From LC029 sp036676475 (GTDB lineage Bacteria; Bacillota; Bacilli; Aneurinibacillales; RAOX-1): a DNA stretch of 64,000 nucleotides. Position 1 is the first letter of the stretch. Each line of letters begins with the position of its first letter. Both the position numbers and the translations under genes were made by a program. Shown in pieces: positions 43,466 through 52,597 of the stretch. The notes below the pieces were generated by a model. That model worked only from the letters and a program-made list of their open reading frames with translations, was not told the DNA's origin and did no database searches. The DNA lies in assembly GCA_036676475.1 (NCBI GenBank), contig JAKFCU010000077.1, positions 1 to 64,000 of the forward strand, in the 5' to 3' direction.

Positions 43466-44461
43466 TTAGAAAATATTAAGATCCCATCTTTGTGCTATGT
43501 GTTTTAATAACATTGATCCGGATGTACTATTGCCATATACATCAATCGCTGGTCCATAAATTCCAATCCCACATCCATCTGGAAATGGTAACTCTCTGGA
43601 TCTGCCACGTGGAGGAGCGGATACCATTATCCCGCCAGATACTCCACTCTTGGCTGGAATTCCAACAAAAGCAGCAAATTTGCCCGAAGCATTGTACATT
43701 CCGCAAGTTAGCATTAATGCTTTGGTTATCCTAGCCACTTCTTTAGGCAAGATTTGTTCCTTACGCATAGGATGGTATCCATCTTGAGCAAGAACTAGTC
43801 CAATCATAGCTATGTCTTCTGTGGTTACTTCTATCGAACACTGCTTGAAGTAGATCTCTAAGGCTTCTTCTACCTCAGTTTCTAAAAAACCCGTCTCTTT
43901 TAAATAATGAGCTAACGCGCGATTCCGATGAGCGGTTTGCCATTCGGATTGGAACACTTCTTCATTAATAGTCGGACGTTTCCCCACCAGTTTTTCTAAT
44001 AATATGTACAGTGATTCTAGTTTTTTTTCTACTGATTCTCCTGGCAGAAGGGAAGCAACGGTAATGGCTCCAGCATTGATCATGGGATTGAACGGCTTTC
44101 CTGGCTTATGCATTTCTAAACGAATAATCGAGTTGAAAGCATCACCCGTTGGTTCCACATCCACCCGTTCTAACACATAAGAAATACCACGTTCCAAGCA
44201 TGCAGCTATAAAGCTTATCACCTTGGATATACTTTGCAAAGTAAAAGAGACTTCCCAATCCCCTGATTTTATCATCGTTCCATTCGGGCCCACGATACAA
44301 ATTCCTAACTGCGATGGGTTTACCTTGGCTAATGCGGGAATATAACTGGCAGTTTGTCCTTCTGTTGCCAAGCTTCTATAATGTATAACCCAATCTTCTA
44401 AGTTATCTATCCATTGGTGATTCATTCCATCTTTATCCTCTTTTATTACACCTTGAACCAT
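43466..44461 (-). CDS. glsA: Glutaminase
   Basis: A 331-residue serine-dependent beta-lactamase-like glutaminase. Motifs: FTLQSISKVISF (S-x-x-K nucleophile region, about residue 75), NPMINAGAI (about 125), and the C-terminal PAKSGVSGGI. It hydrolyses L-glutamine to glutamate and ammonia. The start at 44461 (MVQGVIKE) has GGGG 7 nt upstream; the longer frame to 44602 has a hydrophobic N-terminus without a ribosome site. Single-gene unit. Confidence 0.94.
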   Translation of the reverse strand: MVQGVIKEDKDGMNHQWIDNLEDWVIHYRSLATEGQTASYIPALAKVNPSQLGICIVGPNGTMIKSGDWEVSFTLQSISKVISFIAACLERGISYVLERVDVEPTGDAFNSIIRLEMHKPGKPFNPMINAGAITVASLLPGESVEKKLESLYILLEKLVGKRPTINEEVFQSEWQTAHRNRALAHYLKETGFLETEVEEALEIYFKQCSIEVTTEDIAMIGLVLAQDGYHPMRKEQILPKEVARITKALMLTCGMYNASGKFAAFVGIPAKSGVSGGIMVSAPPRGRSRELPFPDGCGIGIYGPAIDVYGNSTSGSMLLKHIAQRWDLNIF

Positions 44462-44902
44462 ATCCTTCCCCCTTTTTCCGACAAAAACGACGATGTTTTC
44501 GATTTCAGGCAAAATATAACACATTTTAATTGATAAATATATTAAGAATATGTCAAGAATATATTTAATCACCCTGCAAATAATTAATGTTTGAAACCTC
44601 AAAATTATACCTAATTATTTTTTAGGTTTCTTCCAATCCTATCTACCTATCCCCCATTAAGGATTAAAACTTTATTAGTATAACACGTTTTTCGTATTAG
44701 CCCATACCTTTTTTGAGGGATATTTGATTAAATTGGATAATTGTTCTTTGTGTATAAGATTCTATAATAGTATTTCATTTCATGCAATAGTAAATTACAT
44801 AGAATATTCTTCCGATTCATTTTTTAAAAATTAATGTGGGGAATACTAAGCAATCAGATCTGGTTGGTTTATGTTTTATAAAGTTATAATTTCTAAACAA
44901 TT
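44462..44902. other. AT-rich intergenic stretch
   Basis: About 440 bases upstream of glsA. Contains the glsA promoter region and nothing else I can support; a 52-codon plus-strand frame at 44874-45032 lacks a ribosome site and runs across the next gene's terminator. Confidence 0.5.
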
Positions 44903-44947
44903 AAAAAAGCCTGATGCATTAGCTAGTAGCATGGCTCTGCAACAGGC
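44903..44947 (-). terminator. Terminator of ykuK
   Basis: On the minus strand GCCTGTTGCA pairs with TGCATCAGGC and is followed by T6. It lies 195 nt after ykuK. Confidence 0.75.
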
Positions 44948-45141
44948 AAACAAAAAATTTTTAAAAATAAACGACACCTATTACACCAGTCAGGAAAAAT
45001 TTTGTAGGGAAAGACCGATATTGTCATAGGACAGTATTGATTTTTAATGTGAAACATCTTAACTCGAAACGCGTTGGTGATGTACATTATTAGGATATCT
45101 TTAATTCTTACCTTAGACTGCGGTCTTCTTTCTTCATTACT

Positions 45142-45678
45142 TTAGCCAAGCTTCGTGTAATAGTTCGCGTAATGAGAGGCCACAAAGGAATAGGGTTTAA
45201 TTCTGGCTTGATACCCCGTCTCCTCAATGATCTTCATCATTTCATTGACGAACATACTGGTTTTATTCTGTGTTCCTGCACCGATATCTAAGTGACATTC
45301 TTTGATGAACTTAGAGCCTGGCAGGATGAGCTCCTTCATTTGTTGTTCCTGTTTTTCATCAAAAAAGGCCGCTACATTTTGTGTGAAGTTGGTTTCCGTC
45401 GTGATTTTTTCCCTTAGATCCATTTTGCCATTCTGCTTCACTTTCCGGTAACATGCCCATACACCTTTACCCATCCTTTGAATAACAATGCCAGTAACAA
45501 AGGTTGTATGCTTCCGGTAAACATGGGAGTCCGTTCCAATCATAAAACGGAAATCTCCAAAAGGTTCAAGACGGATAAACCGTAATACCCTTTGTAAGAC
45601 ATCCTCCAGCGAAAGGGTCTTTTCAGATGTATTTTGAAAGCTGAAATCATGCAGAGTTAAATGTCTTACTCGCGTCAT
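45142..45678 (-). CDS. ykuK: YkuK-family ribonuclease-H-like protein
   Basis: A 178-residue DUF458/YkuK protein. Motifs: FRFMIGTDSHVYRKHTTFVTGIVI near residue 45 (acidic residue of an RNase H-like fold), and the C-terminal HLDIGAGTQNKTSMFVNEM. Function not established; an RNase-H-like nuclease fold is predicted for the family. Start 45678 (MTRVRHL) follows AAGGTG by 8 nt; ATG 45699 lies before that site. Confidence 0.85.
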   Translation of the reverse strand: MTRVRHLTLHDFSFQNTSEKTLSLEDVLQRVLRFIRLEPFGDFRFMIGTDSHVYRKHTTFVTGIVIQRMGKGVWACYRKVKQNGKMDLREKITTETNFTQNVAAFFDEKQEQQMKELILPGSKFIKECHLDIGAGTQNKTSMFVNEMMKIIEETGYQARIKPYSFVASHYANYYTKLG

Positions 45679-45922
45679 TGGATTCTCACCTTCACTCATC
45701 TGTATAATTTGAAACCAATTTGTTTTCGTTGGGCGATAACTGATCGTAGAAGATTAAAGGATGGTGTATCTATAATCTTCCCAAAGCAAAGGACCATATG
45801 AATTCATCTTGATGCAAATACATTCCTTTTCAGGGTACTACATGCAAACAAGCTATTATTATATTATTAAAAAAGATCAGGATCAGAATAAACTTTTTTT
45901 TAAAATGTAAAAAATAAAATAA

Positions 45923-45961
45923 GGCGGTGTTACCAGGTTTGTTCCTGTGGTAATCACCGCC
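45923..45961 (-). terminator. Terminator at the end of the nos transcription unit
   Basis: GGCGGTG-ATTACCA / TGGTAA-CACCGCC is a strong hairpin followed on the minus strand by TTATTTTATTTTTT. It closes the run of minus-strand genes from 53 kb to 46 kb. Confidence 0.9.
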
Positions 45962-45971
45962 TACATAAAGT

Positions 45972-46259
45972 TTACTTTTTCTTCCCTTGTTGAGCAGTTG
46001 CTTCACTCACGCTTTCATTCCAACTCTCTTGAAGAAATGAAATAAATGCTTCCACATTTTGATATAACCCTTTCAAATCCTCTAACTTGAACCGAATATG
46101 AGCTTCATTACCCGGTAATTTGATGATGATCAAAAACTCTCTTTCTTGAATGGCAATCCCAACAGGAAATTGAAGTCGATCTGTTAACCCTTTTTGGATC
46201 GCTTCGCCAATCTCCTGCTCACTCTCGAACATAATCCAGGGTTGGTTTAATGATGACAT
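45972..46259 (-). CDS. Hypothetical protein of 95 residues at the end of the nos operon
   Basis: A small soluble protein with alternating strands and helices (FESEQEIGEAIQKGLTDRL, then REFLIIIKLPG). No signal peptide or cysteine. Start ATG 46259 is 9 nt after AAAGG (GTG 46268 overlaps that site). The gap to the preceding SurA-like gene is 45 nt and the operon terminator is right behind it, so it is probably co-transcribed with the nos genes. Not recognised. Confidence 0.6.
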   Translation of the reverse strand: MSSLNQPWIMFESEQEIGEAIQKGLTDRLQFPVGIAIQEREFLIIIKLPGNEAHIRFKLEDLKGLYQNVEAFISFLQESWNESVSEATAQQGKKK

Positions 46260-46304
46260 GGGATTCACCCTTTCTCCAAATTGTATTCTGCTTGTCCCTA
46301 AACC

Positions 46305-46940
46305 CTATTTATTCATCAACTCGATTTTTAAAGATCCCATTTGAGAAACAAGTAGTTCCTCATACTTTTTTTCCGACAACATATTGACTTCTTTCGCTTC
46401 AGCTTTTGGGTTGGCTTTTTTTACATTTTCAATTATATCCTTCTGGACTTTTCCAGCCAATACAATTCGTTCATATTGTACCTGTTGTTGCTGCCAAAAT
46501 TTTTCTTCTCCATAATCTTGAATCATATTGATAGCAACAGACTGTTGTTTGTAAACTTCTTTTACTTTTTCAATTTCTTGATTGATTTCCTCAGTAGTAG
46601 CTTGGTGACCCTTTTCTTTGGCTAACATAGCCATGGCCCTCAAACGAATGATTTGGGTAAGTAATAGATTTTTCGTTTTTGCTTCTGACTCTTTAGCATC
46701 CCAGAATTTCATGGCTTGTTCTAATTCACTGCCTGTATATTTTTTCTTATCTGCATCTCGATACATCGCAATTTGCATCACGTTGATTAATTGATAAAAG
46801 TTTAAATCTTCTTGAGTAATTTCTTCTCCATTGATCTTCGCTACCACTTTTTTTGAAGATACTTCCGTTTTATCTGAACATCCAGAAACCGTAAGAATAG
46901 ATAGGAGAATGAGAAGAGTCCGTCGTAATTGTTTTATCAT
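46305..46940 (-). CDS. SurA_N-type lipoprotein (foldase-like)
   Basis: A 211-residue lipoprotein: signal peptide with lipobox LTVSGC (Cys near residue 21), then VAKINGEEITQEDLNFYQL, the typical N-terminal strand-helix of SurA/PrsA-type chaperones. A long helical segment follows. The rotamase (parvulin) domain of PrsA is absent, so it is chaperone-like only. It ends close to a helical tail (KKYEELLVSQMG). It lies in the nos operon, 6 nt after a YtkA-like lipoprotein; a role in folding or metal loading of NosZ/NosD at the outer face is inferred. Confidence 0.75.
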   Translation of the reverse strand: MIKQLRRTLLILLSILTVSGCSDKTEVSSKKVVAKINGEEITQEDLNFYQLINVMQIAMYRDADKKKYTGSELEQAMKFWDAKESEAKTKNLLLTQIIRLRAMAMLAKEKGHQATTEEINQEIEKVKEVYKQQSVAINMIQDYGEEKFWQQQQVQYERIVLAGKVQKDIIENVKKANPKAEAKEVNMLSEKKYEELLVSQMGSLKIELMNK

Positions 46941-46946
46941 CTTTTT

Positions 46947-47303
46947 TTACTCCTTAACTGTAATAGGAATAAGTACTTCTTCCTTTTTATTTCCTTCGGA
47001 TATAGTAATATACCCTTGCCATTCTCCACTCATAGGAAATAAGGTTTTTCCTGTATATTTTCCATTACCTTCATCTGAAAATGAAACATGTAATGTATCG
47101 TGGTCCATTGATTTCATTTCAAACGTGGCCGTTACATCAAGACCTGCATTACCTTTATCATCTTGTGTAATCATCATTTCTACTGGAATTTCTTTTCCAG
47201 CGTGGAAAGTATCCGCGGTAGGAAAGCTTACCTTCCAATCAGATGATGAACCGCAACCACTGAGCATCAAAGCGAATAGTAAAAAAGATATTTCTCTCAT
47301 CAT
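46947..47303 (-). CDS. YtkA/FixH-like lipoprotein in the nos operon
   Basis: A 118-residue lipoprotein: short signal peptide with lipobox LMLSGC (Cys 17), then a single Ig-like beta domain (FPTADTFHAGKEIPVEMMI, GEWQGYITISEG). The pattern resembles the YtkA-like domain found near copper and haem-copper systems. It occupies the place where nosL (a copper chaperone lipoprotein) is usually found, but no NosL Cys/Met motif is seen. ATG 47303 after GGGAG. Confidence 0.7.
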   Translation of the reverse strand: MMREISFLLFALMLSGCGSSSDWKVSFPTADTFHAGKEIPVEMMITQDDKGNAGLDVTATFEMKSMDHDTLHVSFSDEGNGKYTGKTLFPMSGEWQGYITISEGNKKEEVLIPITVKE

Positions 47304-47319
47304 TCACCATACTCCCTCA

Positions 47320-47970
47320 CTAAGCGTAATCCTCATAAAATAACTCCACTGTTGATTTCTGGATTTTTTTATCTTCAATAAAAGCAACATGTGTGCAAAC
47401 TTGTCTGATCTCATCTAAGTGATGAGAGGAAAACAAGATGGTTTTATCCTTCAATGTTTTTAAGATGGACAATATTTCTTTTCTACCCATGGGATCTAGT
47501 CCGCTTGTAGGTTCATCCAGAATAAGTAGCTCGGAAGGATAGTACAGCATGATTCCAAGACCTAAACGCTGCAGCATCCCCTTGGAATATCCGTTGATTC
47601 TATCATTGCGATGATCCCACAGTTGGACCATCTTCAAACATTCTTCTATTTTGGGTAGATTGGGTTCTGCATCCAAGGAGGCAAAGAAAAGAAAATTCTC
47701 TTCCCCCGTTAGATGAGGATATAATTGAAATTTCTCAGGTAAATAGGCTACCTTTCTTTTCCACTCTTCCTTTTGATGTGAAACGCCAGCAATCGTAATA
47801 GCTCCTTGTTTAACGGGAAGAAGTCCTAAGATCGAATGAATGAGTGTAGATTTCCCTGCTCCATTTCGGCCCACTAAGGCGCAAATTTCCTTCTCTTCAA
47901 TTTGAAGATGGACATTCTCAAGAACCACTTTACTTTTGTATCTTTGAGTCAAGCCCTGAATATTAATCAT
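47320..47970 (-). CDS. nosF: NosF-like ABC ATPase
   Basis: A 216-residue ABC ATPase: Walker A GRNGAGKST near residue 37, signature YSKGMLQRL near 126, Walker B LILDEPTSG. With NosD and NosY it forms the ABC complex that assembles the CuZ site of nitrous oxide reductase. Start at 47970 (MINIQGL) follows GGGGAA; the longer frame to 48009 overlaps nosY. It overlaps the nosY end by 8 nt. Confidence 0.92.
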   Translation of the reverse strand: MINIQGLTQRYKSKVVLENVHLQIEEKEICALVGRNGAGKSTLIHSILGLLPVKQGAITIAGVSHQKEEWKRKVAYLPEKFQLYPHLTGEENFLFFASLDAEPNLPKIEECLKMVQLWDHRNDRINGYSKGMLQRLGLGIMLYYPSELLILDEPTSGLDPMGRKEILSILKTLKDKTILFSSHHLDEIRQVCTHVAFIEDKKIQKSTVELFYEDYA

Positions 47971-48763
47971 AATGATTCCCCTTTCGACCGAGCCCAAGCG
48001 AGAGTCCAAACGGAAGACTAACCCAAAGCAATAGATTCATAAGCATAAAGATCAAAGGTGATGTCCAGACCATTTTTTCCATAATCCGCGACATATGATC
48101 CAAGGGATACAAGCCAAGTGTCGTTTCCAAGTAAAAATGGATCGTATGAATCGGATCAAAAAAATAAAAGAAAGAAAACAATGTTATATTTTCATAATGA
48201 ATATAAGGTAAAAAGAATAAACTTACCAAGTCGATCAGGAAGATAAAGAAGAACCAGGTAAAAAGATTGGCTCCTACGGCCTGCATCCGATTCGAACATA
48301 TACTTCCCCAAAGGATGCCAAGTTGATTAAAAATGATTACAAGAATGGCGACCGATAACAAGAAAGCAAAGAAATGCGTAGCTTGAAAAATGAAAAACAT
48401 TTTCGAAATTAGTGCAAGAATAAAGTACCAACTTATAAAAACGGCCAGTGTAATAATATGGACTGATATACTCTTTTTCGCAAGAAAGCTGGAATAGGAT
48501 TCCTTTTTTGTTAAGAGGATAAGCATCGTTTTTTGCTCTTTTTCCTGCATGATCGAGAAAGAAGATATAAAGAGAGAAAGTAAAGGAATCAGGTATACGT
48601 TTAAATCATGGAGCGAAAGAAGAAATACTTGAAACCCATGTTCTAACGGCAGCGATTTGGACTGTAAAAGAATAAAGATGGAAACAAGAATAAGGATACT
48701 TAATGATAGCCAGATTCCCTTTCCTCGCGATAGCTCCTTCCAATCTTTCCATACATAATTCAT
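47963..48763 (-). CDS. nosY: NosY-like ABC permease
   Basis: A 266-residue membrane protein with six helices and the ABC-2 type coupling segment (SIMQEKEQKTMLILLTKKE near residue 75). NosY is the membrane part of NosDFY. Its ATG overlaps the nosD stop (TAATG) and its end overlaps nosF, giving three tightly coupled genes. Confidence 0.9.
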   Translation of the reverse strand: MNYVWKDWKELSRGKGIWLSLSILILVSIFILLQSKSLPLEHGFQVFLLSLHDLNVYLIPLLSLFISSFSIMQEKEQKTMLILLTKKESYSSFLAKKSISVHIITLAVFISWYFILALISKMFFIFQATHFFAFLLSVAILVIIFNQLGILWGSICSNRMQAVGANLFTWFFFIFLIDLVSLFFLPYIHYENITLFSFFYFFDPIHTIHFYLETTLGLYPLDHMSRIMEKMVWTSPLIFMLMNLLLWVSLPFGLSLGLGRKGNHYD

Positions 48764-50067
48764 TATCGTTTTCTGCCTCCTCTGACCAAGGAGTAACCTC
48801 CTAGAATAACCAGTAAAATAAACACCCATGGCATGATTGAGATGGGCCGTTTGTTTATTATCGGATGAGGATCCTCGATCATGGTTTCCTGTTGAAATAA
48901 GAATTTCCCAATTAATTCATATATCTCGATAGCTGGGCTATCCAGAAATAAATAGACCAGTTCGTTTTCTTCCATAAGTTTATTTAACGACGATTTATAT
49001 TCAACGGGATAATCACCAATCCCGTTCTGGTCAAGGTCTAAAAGAGGAAAGTCATTTCCCCAATCGTTCCCGACTCCATGTTCACTCCATTGATTAAGAG
49101 CCTTGCCACCAATGGTGATCACAGGTGCCGTATTGTATTGGATTCGATTGTTGGTGAACACCTGGTTCGTTGAGCTAGCCCAGATTTCTACTCCTACTTG
49201 ATTTTGAAAAATTTCATTGTTTTCCAATCGATTGTTTTGTGATTGATCGATATAAAGCGCTCTTTGATTTTGGTAAAATTGATTATTTTGAACTATAGTG
49301 TCATCACAGGACTGTAACATCAGCCCAAATGCTCGTGTTCCTTGATTCAGAGCAAACTGATTGTTAAGTAATTCACTTCCAACGGAATGCATCAGAGTGG
49401 CGCCACCAGTGTTAGCCGTAAATGAATTCCCGATCAGTTTATTGCGATCCGAATACATATAATGCAAACCGTAACGAGTATGACTAACCCGGTTATCAAT
49501 TACCAGGTTGTCATCTCCGTGATCGAAGAAAATGCCATCTCTAGAGTTTATGATCCTATTGTCTTCAATTGTATTGTGGTTGGAATAATAAACCATTATT
49601 CCGTTTCCTTGACCAGCAATTTCTTTTGCCTTTAAACCTGTTATATCCACACCTATGACTTCATTATGATGAGCTTGGCTCAAATAAACACCATGGTATG
49701 AATCAGTAATAACTAAATCCTTCAACACATTATGGTCTGTCATGACCTTAATACCGGCAAATTCTTCTGCCGTATTGCGATCAAAGCTACTGTTTGTTAC
49801 CGTTAAATTTTCCAATCGTACTTTCGGTGATTTAACGGTAATGACATTCCCTGTTCCATCACCTTTGATGATGGTGCCTGCTGATCCCCTCACCGTCATA
49901 GGCTTGTCAATAACGATATTTCCTACATAAGTTTGATTTTCAAGAGTTAATACTCCATTGACTGGTGTTTGATCTACTAGTTGTTGGACCGAGGAATCAG
50001 CATGGGCGCTGGTAAAACACAGCGTCATGCTGAAAATCAGCGCCCACAGGCTTCCTATCTTTCTCAT
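48763..50067 (-). CDS. nosD: NosD, copper-maturation protein
   Basis: A 434-residue exported protein. Signal peptide (cleavage near TSAHA), then a right-handed beta-helix with many Asn-rich rungs (NHNTIEDNRI, NNQFYQNQRALYI), the CASH-type fold of NosD, and a C-terminal membrane helix (about 412-430). NosD works with NosF and NosY to build CuZ in NosZ. Its start overlaps the nosB-like stop by 4 nt. Confidence 0.95.
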   Translation of the reverse strand: MRKIGSLWALIFSMTLCFTSAHADSSVQQLVDQTPVNGVLTLENQTYVGNIVIDKPMTVRGSAGTIIKGDGTGNVITVKSPKVRLENLTVTNSSFDRNTAEEFAGIKVMTDHNVLKDLVITDSYHGVYLSQAHHNEVIGVDITGLKAKEIAGQGNGIMVYYSNHNTIEDNRIINSRDGIFFDHGDDNLVIDNRVSHTRYGLHYMYSDRNKLIGNSFTANTGGATLMHSVGSELLNNQFALNQGTRAFGLMLQSCDDTIVQNNQFYQNQRALYIDQSQNNRLENNEIFQNQVGVEIWASSTNQVFTNNRIQYNTAPVITIGGKALNQWSEHGVGNDWGNDFPLLDLDQNGIGDYPVEYKSSLNKLMEENELVYLFLDSPAIEIYELIGKFLFQQETMIEDPHPIINKRPISIMPWVFILLVILGGYSLVRGGRKR

Positions 50068-50627
50068 TTCTTACGTTCCCTCCAAAGCGGGAATAGCACA
50101 AGCAAGAAAGCTATTCCCATCAATAACGAACCTGTTGCAAAATAACTATGGGTAACAAAGTTGGCTATCGTATTCTCTCCGATCATAGGCGGTACAAAGG
50201 GATCAATTGTGATCGGTGCTTTCGGATCCAAATTCGTTCCAAAATCATTTAGCCAGCGTTTGATATCATATAATCCCAACGCTCCACCTATGGAAAAAAT
50301 CGCGATTGTCGTATAGAGGAATTTAGTATTTTTCGTGAGCGCCGTCAACAAGATTACCGCTGCAATTCCCCCGATCACAAAAGGCAGGTACTGAAGCTCA
50401 GGAAAAGATTCCTCACTAAACTCCTTCATGCCAATATAATGGTTTAAGCCATTAATGATATCGATTCTGCCTTCCATTTTATAAGGATATACAATGATAT
50501 CCAGCCCTTCGGGATACTGGGGTGCGATAAATTGCATCCCCCACCATGGAAAGAATATTGATAGCACTAATATAATTGCTGCTCCACACAACATGAGACT
50601 TGAAGAAACGGACAGCTTTTTAGACAT
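50064..50627 (-). CDS. nosB: NosB-like membrane protein of clade-II nos clusters
   Basis: A 187-residue protein with four to five membrane helices and an outside loop rich in Pro and aromatic residues. It lies directly after nosZ and overlaps nosD, the position of NosB in clade-II nos operons. The assignment is positional plus topology; the function of NosB is not known. AAGGAAGG lies 7 nt before the ATG. Confidence 0.75.
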   Translation of the reverse strand: MSKKLSVSSSLMLCGAAIILVLSIFFPWWGMQFIAPQYPEGLDIIVYPYKMEGRIDIINGLNHYIGMKEFSEESFPELQYLPFVIGGIAAVILLTALTKNTKFLYTTIAIFSIGGALGLYDIKRWLNDFGTNLDPKAPITIDPFVPPMIGENTIANFVTHSYFATGSLLMGIAFLLVLFPLWRERKK

Positions 50628-50665
50628 AATAAGACCTTCCTTCTTTTCTGATAAATATTAGTTTA

Positions 50666-50691
50666 AAGGGGGCTATATATTTAGCCCCCTT
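50666..50691 (-). terminator. Intercistronic hairpin between nosZ and nosB
   Basis: AAGGGGGCTA pairs with TAGCCCCCTT around a 6-nt AT loop, followed by TTTAAAC. It may act as a leaky terminator or RNA stabiliser, giving high NosZ and lower accessory levels. Confidence 0.7.
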
Positions 50692-50698
50692 CAGACAC

Positions 50699-52573
50699 TT
50701 ATTGTTTCGGCTTAACTAAGAAGTATCCGCTCATCTCTTGATGAAGGGCAGAACAGAAGTTGGTGCAATATAATGGGAAGGTTCCTGCTTTATCAGCAAC
50801 AAACTCAATTGTATTGGTTTGGCCAGGCTGGATTTCCATGTTCAGGTTATAGCGGTTAATCGCAAATCCGTGTGTAATATCCTGATCAAGGTCAATATTG
50901 GTCAAGTGAATAAATACTTTATCGCCTTGATTTACCTCAATGACATCTGGACGCTTAGATTTTGCATCAAACAGGAACTTAGAACGCATGGCTATACCAT
51001 AGACATGGACTTCATTGCCCTTACGTTCAATACGTGTATCTTCTTGCTTCCAAACAGAATCTGCTCTCTTTTCATCTTTTGGATAGACGGTAATGGTCTT
51101 GATTTTATCCGCTTTAATGATCTGAGCATAGTGAGGCTCAGGGTTAACAGGTGCTGATTGAATGACTTCCATTTTCGGACCGGAAATATCAATTAATTGC
51201 ATCGATTCTGGATGTGATGGTCCTACAGACAAGTAGCTATCTTTAGCAATCTTGTTTAAAGCAATGATATATTTTCCATCTGGAGCTACTGTATCGCCTT
51301 CAGCTGCTACAGAATGTCCAGGAGAATATTGTACGGGAACTCGGTCAAGGGTTTCACCTGTATTCGGGTCCCACTTAACAATCTCGGAAGAAATAAACAT
51401 GGTCGTGAAAGCCATCCCTTTGTCATCAAACTGTGTATGAAGCGGACCCAGTGCATTTTCAGGGTTAACTTCGCGTTCCATAACCGATTCATATTTTAAG
51501 ATCGGAATTCCGTTACGTTCACCGGCAAATTCTTTTTTCTCAATAGCTGCAAATGCTTTCTCAAATGAGAATATAGTCATAGCTGGTGCTAACTTACCAG
51601 AAGCGATAAAACGTGTTCCATCTGGAGTTACATCGACCCCGTGTGGAGATTTGGCAACTGGTACTAAATAAATAGCCCCTTTATGTTTTTCCGGGAAAAT
51701 AATTTTTTGGCCATTCACTTCTTCAAATTGTCCATCCTTGACCATCTGTTCTAACTGCTTCCAATTAAATAGAACAATATAATCGCGATCTGCTTGAGAA
51801 GCGTTGATTTCTAGATTGGTCGTTGCTTCTTCTGTATTATAAGTGGTCACAACTGCCCAATCTTTTGAGATCTTTTTACCAGCATCGGATAAGTCATAAG
51901 ACCATGGTGGAAGAGCAACCTGATAAGCGACATTCAGCTTTTCGGATTTTTCGTCAAATTTGACGGCAGACATAACCCCACGATACTTTTGGCTGTAGTC
52001 GTCTAAAGTCTCATATTTGTATCCTAACGGCACAGCAAAACGGGTCGGTAAGAACATATACTCGGTATTCTCCGTTACGAAAGCCGCACAATGTGGGCCA
52101 CTTGTATTGGGAACATTCATAATGTCTTTAGTCGTAAATGTTTTTAAATCCATGACAGCAGCACGGCTGTTCCCGACATCTGTAGCAAACATCCATTTCC
52201 CATCGTAATCCCCTTGCGTTTCAGAGAAAGCAGGATGGTGAAGATCTCCCCATGTATAGTTGCCCATCATTTCTTTTGTATGCTTATCAAATCCATACCC
52301 GGTTGCAGCATCCTGTGAAAAGACAGGAACAGTTCGGATGTGACGCATAGAAGGAACCCCATAAATAAACATTTGACCAGAGTGGCCGCCAGAGGCAAAC
52401 AAGTAATATTCATCTTTTTGTCCGAAAGGAACATACACTTTTTCCGCGTTGCTTTTCTGAGAAGGATCGATAGCTGTCGTTTTCGTTCCCATTTCAGTAT
52501 AATCTGCATAGAAAACAGTCGCGGCAAGAAAGCCTGCAAGTGCGCCAGTAACGGCTGGAATCCATTTTTTCAT
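50699..52573 (-). CDS. nosZ: Nitrous-oxide reductase, clade II
   Basis: A 624-residue NosZ. The signal peptide lacks a twin-Arg motif (MKKWIPAVTGALAGF), as in Sec-exported clade-II enzymes. CuZ histidines lie in GGHSGQMF, GDLHHPAF, GPHCAAF, SPHGVDVTPDG, GPLHTQF and PGHSVAA; the C-terminal cupredoxin has CuA ligands CTNFCSALHQEM. It reduces N2O to N2 outside the membrane. GGGGGAGG lies 5 nt before the ATG at 52573. The first gene of the operon encodes a cytochrome c that may donate electrons. Confidence 0.97.
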   Translation of the reverse strand: MKKWIPAVTGALAGFLAATVFYADYTEMGTKTTAIDPSQKSNAEKVYVPFGQKDEYYLFASGGHSGQMFIYGVPSMRHIRTVPVFSQDAATGYGFDKHTKEMMGNYTWGDLHHPAFSETQGDYDGKWMFATDVGNSRAAVMDLKTFTTKDIMNVPNTSGPHCAAFVTENTEYMFLPTRFAVPLGYKYETLDDYSQKYRGVMSAVKFDEKSEKLNVAYQVALPPWSYDLSDAGKKISKDWAVVTTYNTEEATTNLEINASQADRDYIVLFNWKQLEQMVKDGQFEEVNGQKIIFPEKHKGAIYLVPVAKSPHGVDVTPDGTRFIASGKLAPAMTIFSFEKAFAAIEKKEFAGERNGIPILKYESVMEREVNPENALGPLHTQFDDKGMAFTTMFISSEIVKWDPNTGETLDRVPVQYSPGHSVAAEGDTVAPDGKYIIALNKIAKDSYLSVGPSHPESMQLIDISGPKMEVIQSAPVNPEPHYAQIIKADKIKTITVYPKDEKRADSVWKQEDTRIERKGNEVHVYGIAMRSKFLFDAKSKRPDVIEVNQGDKVFIHLTNIDLDQDITHGFAINRYNLNMEIQPGQTNTIEFVADKAGTFPLYCTNFCSALHQEMSGYFLVKPKQ

Positions 52574-52597
52574 ATAAACCTCCCCCAAAATACAACC

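Noticed and set aside
44874..45032. 52-codon plus-strand frame between glsA and ykuK
   Set aside because: No ribosome site, and it spans the ykuK terminator.
46947..47303. NosL copper chaperone
   Set aside because: It is a lipoprotein in the right operon, but no NosL Cys/Met copper motif is present; the domain is Ig-like.
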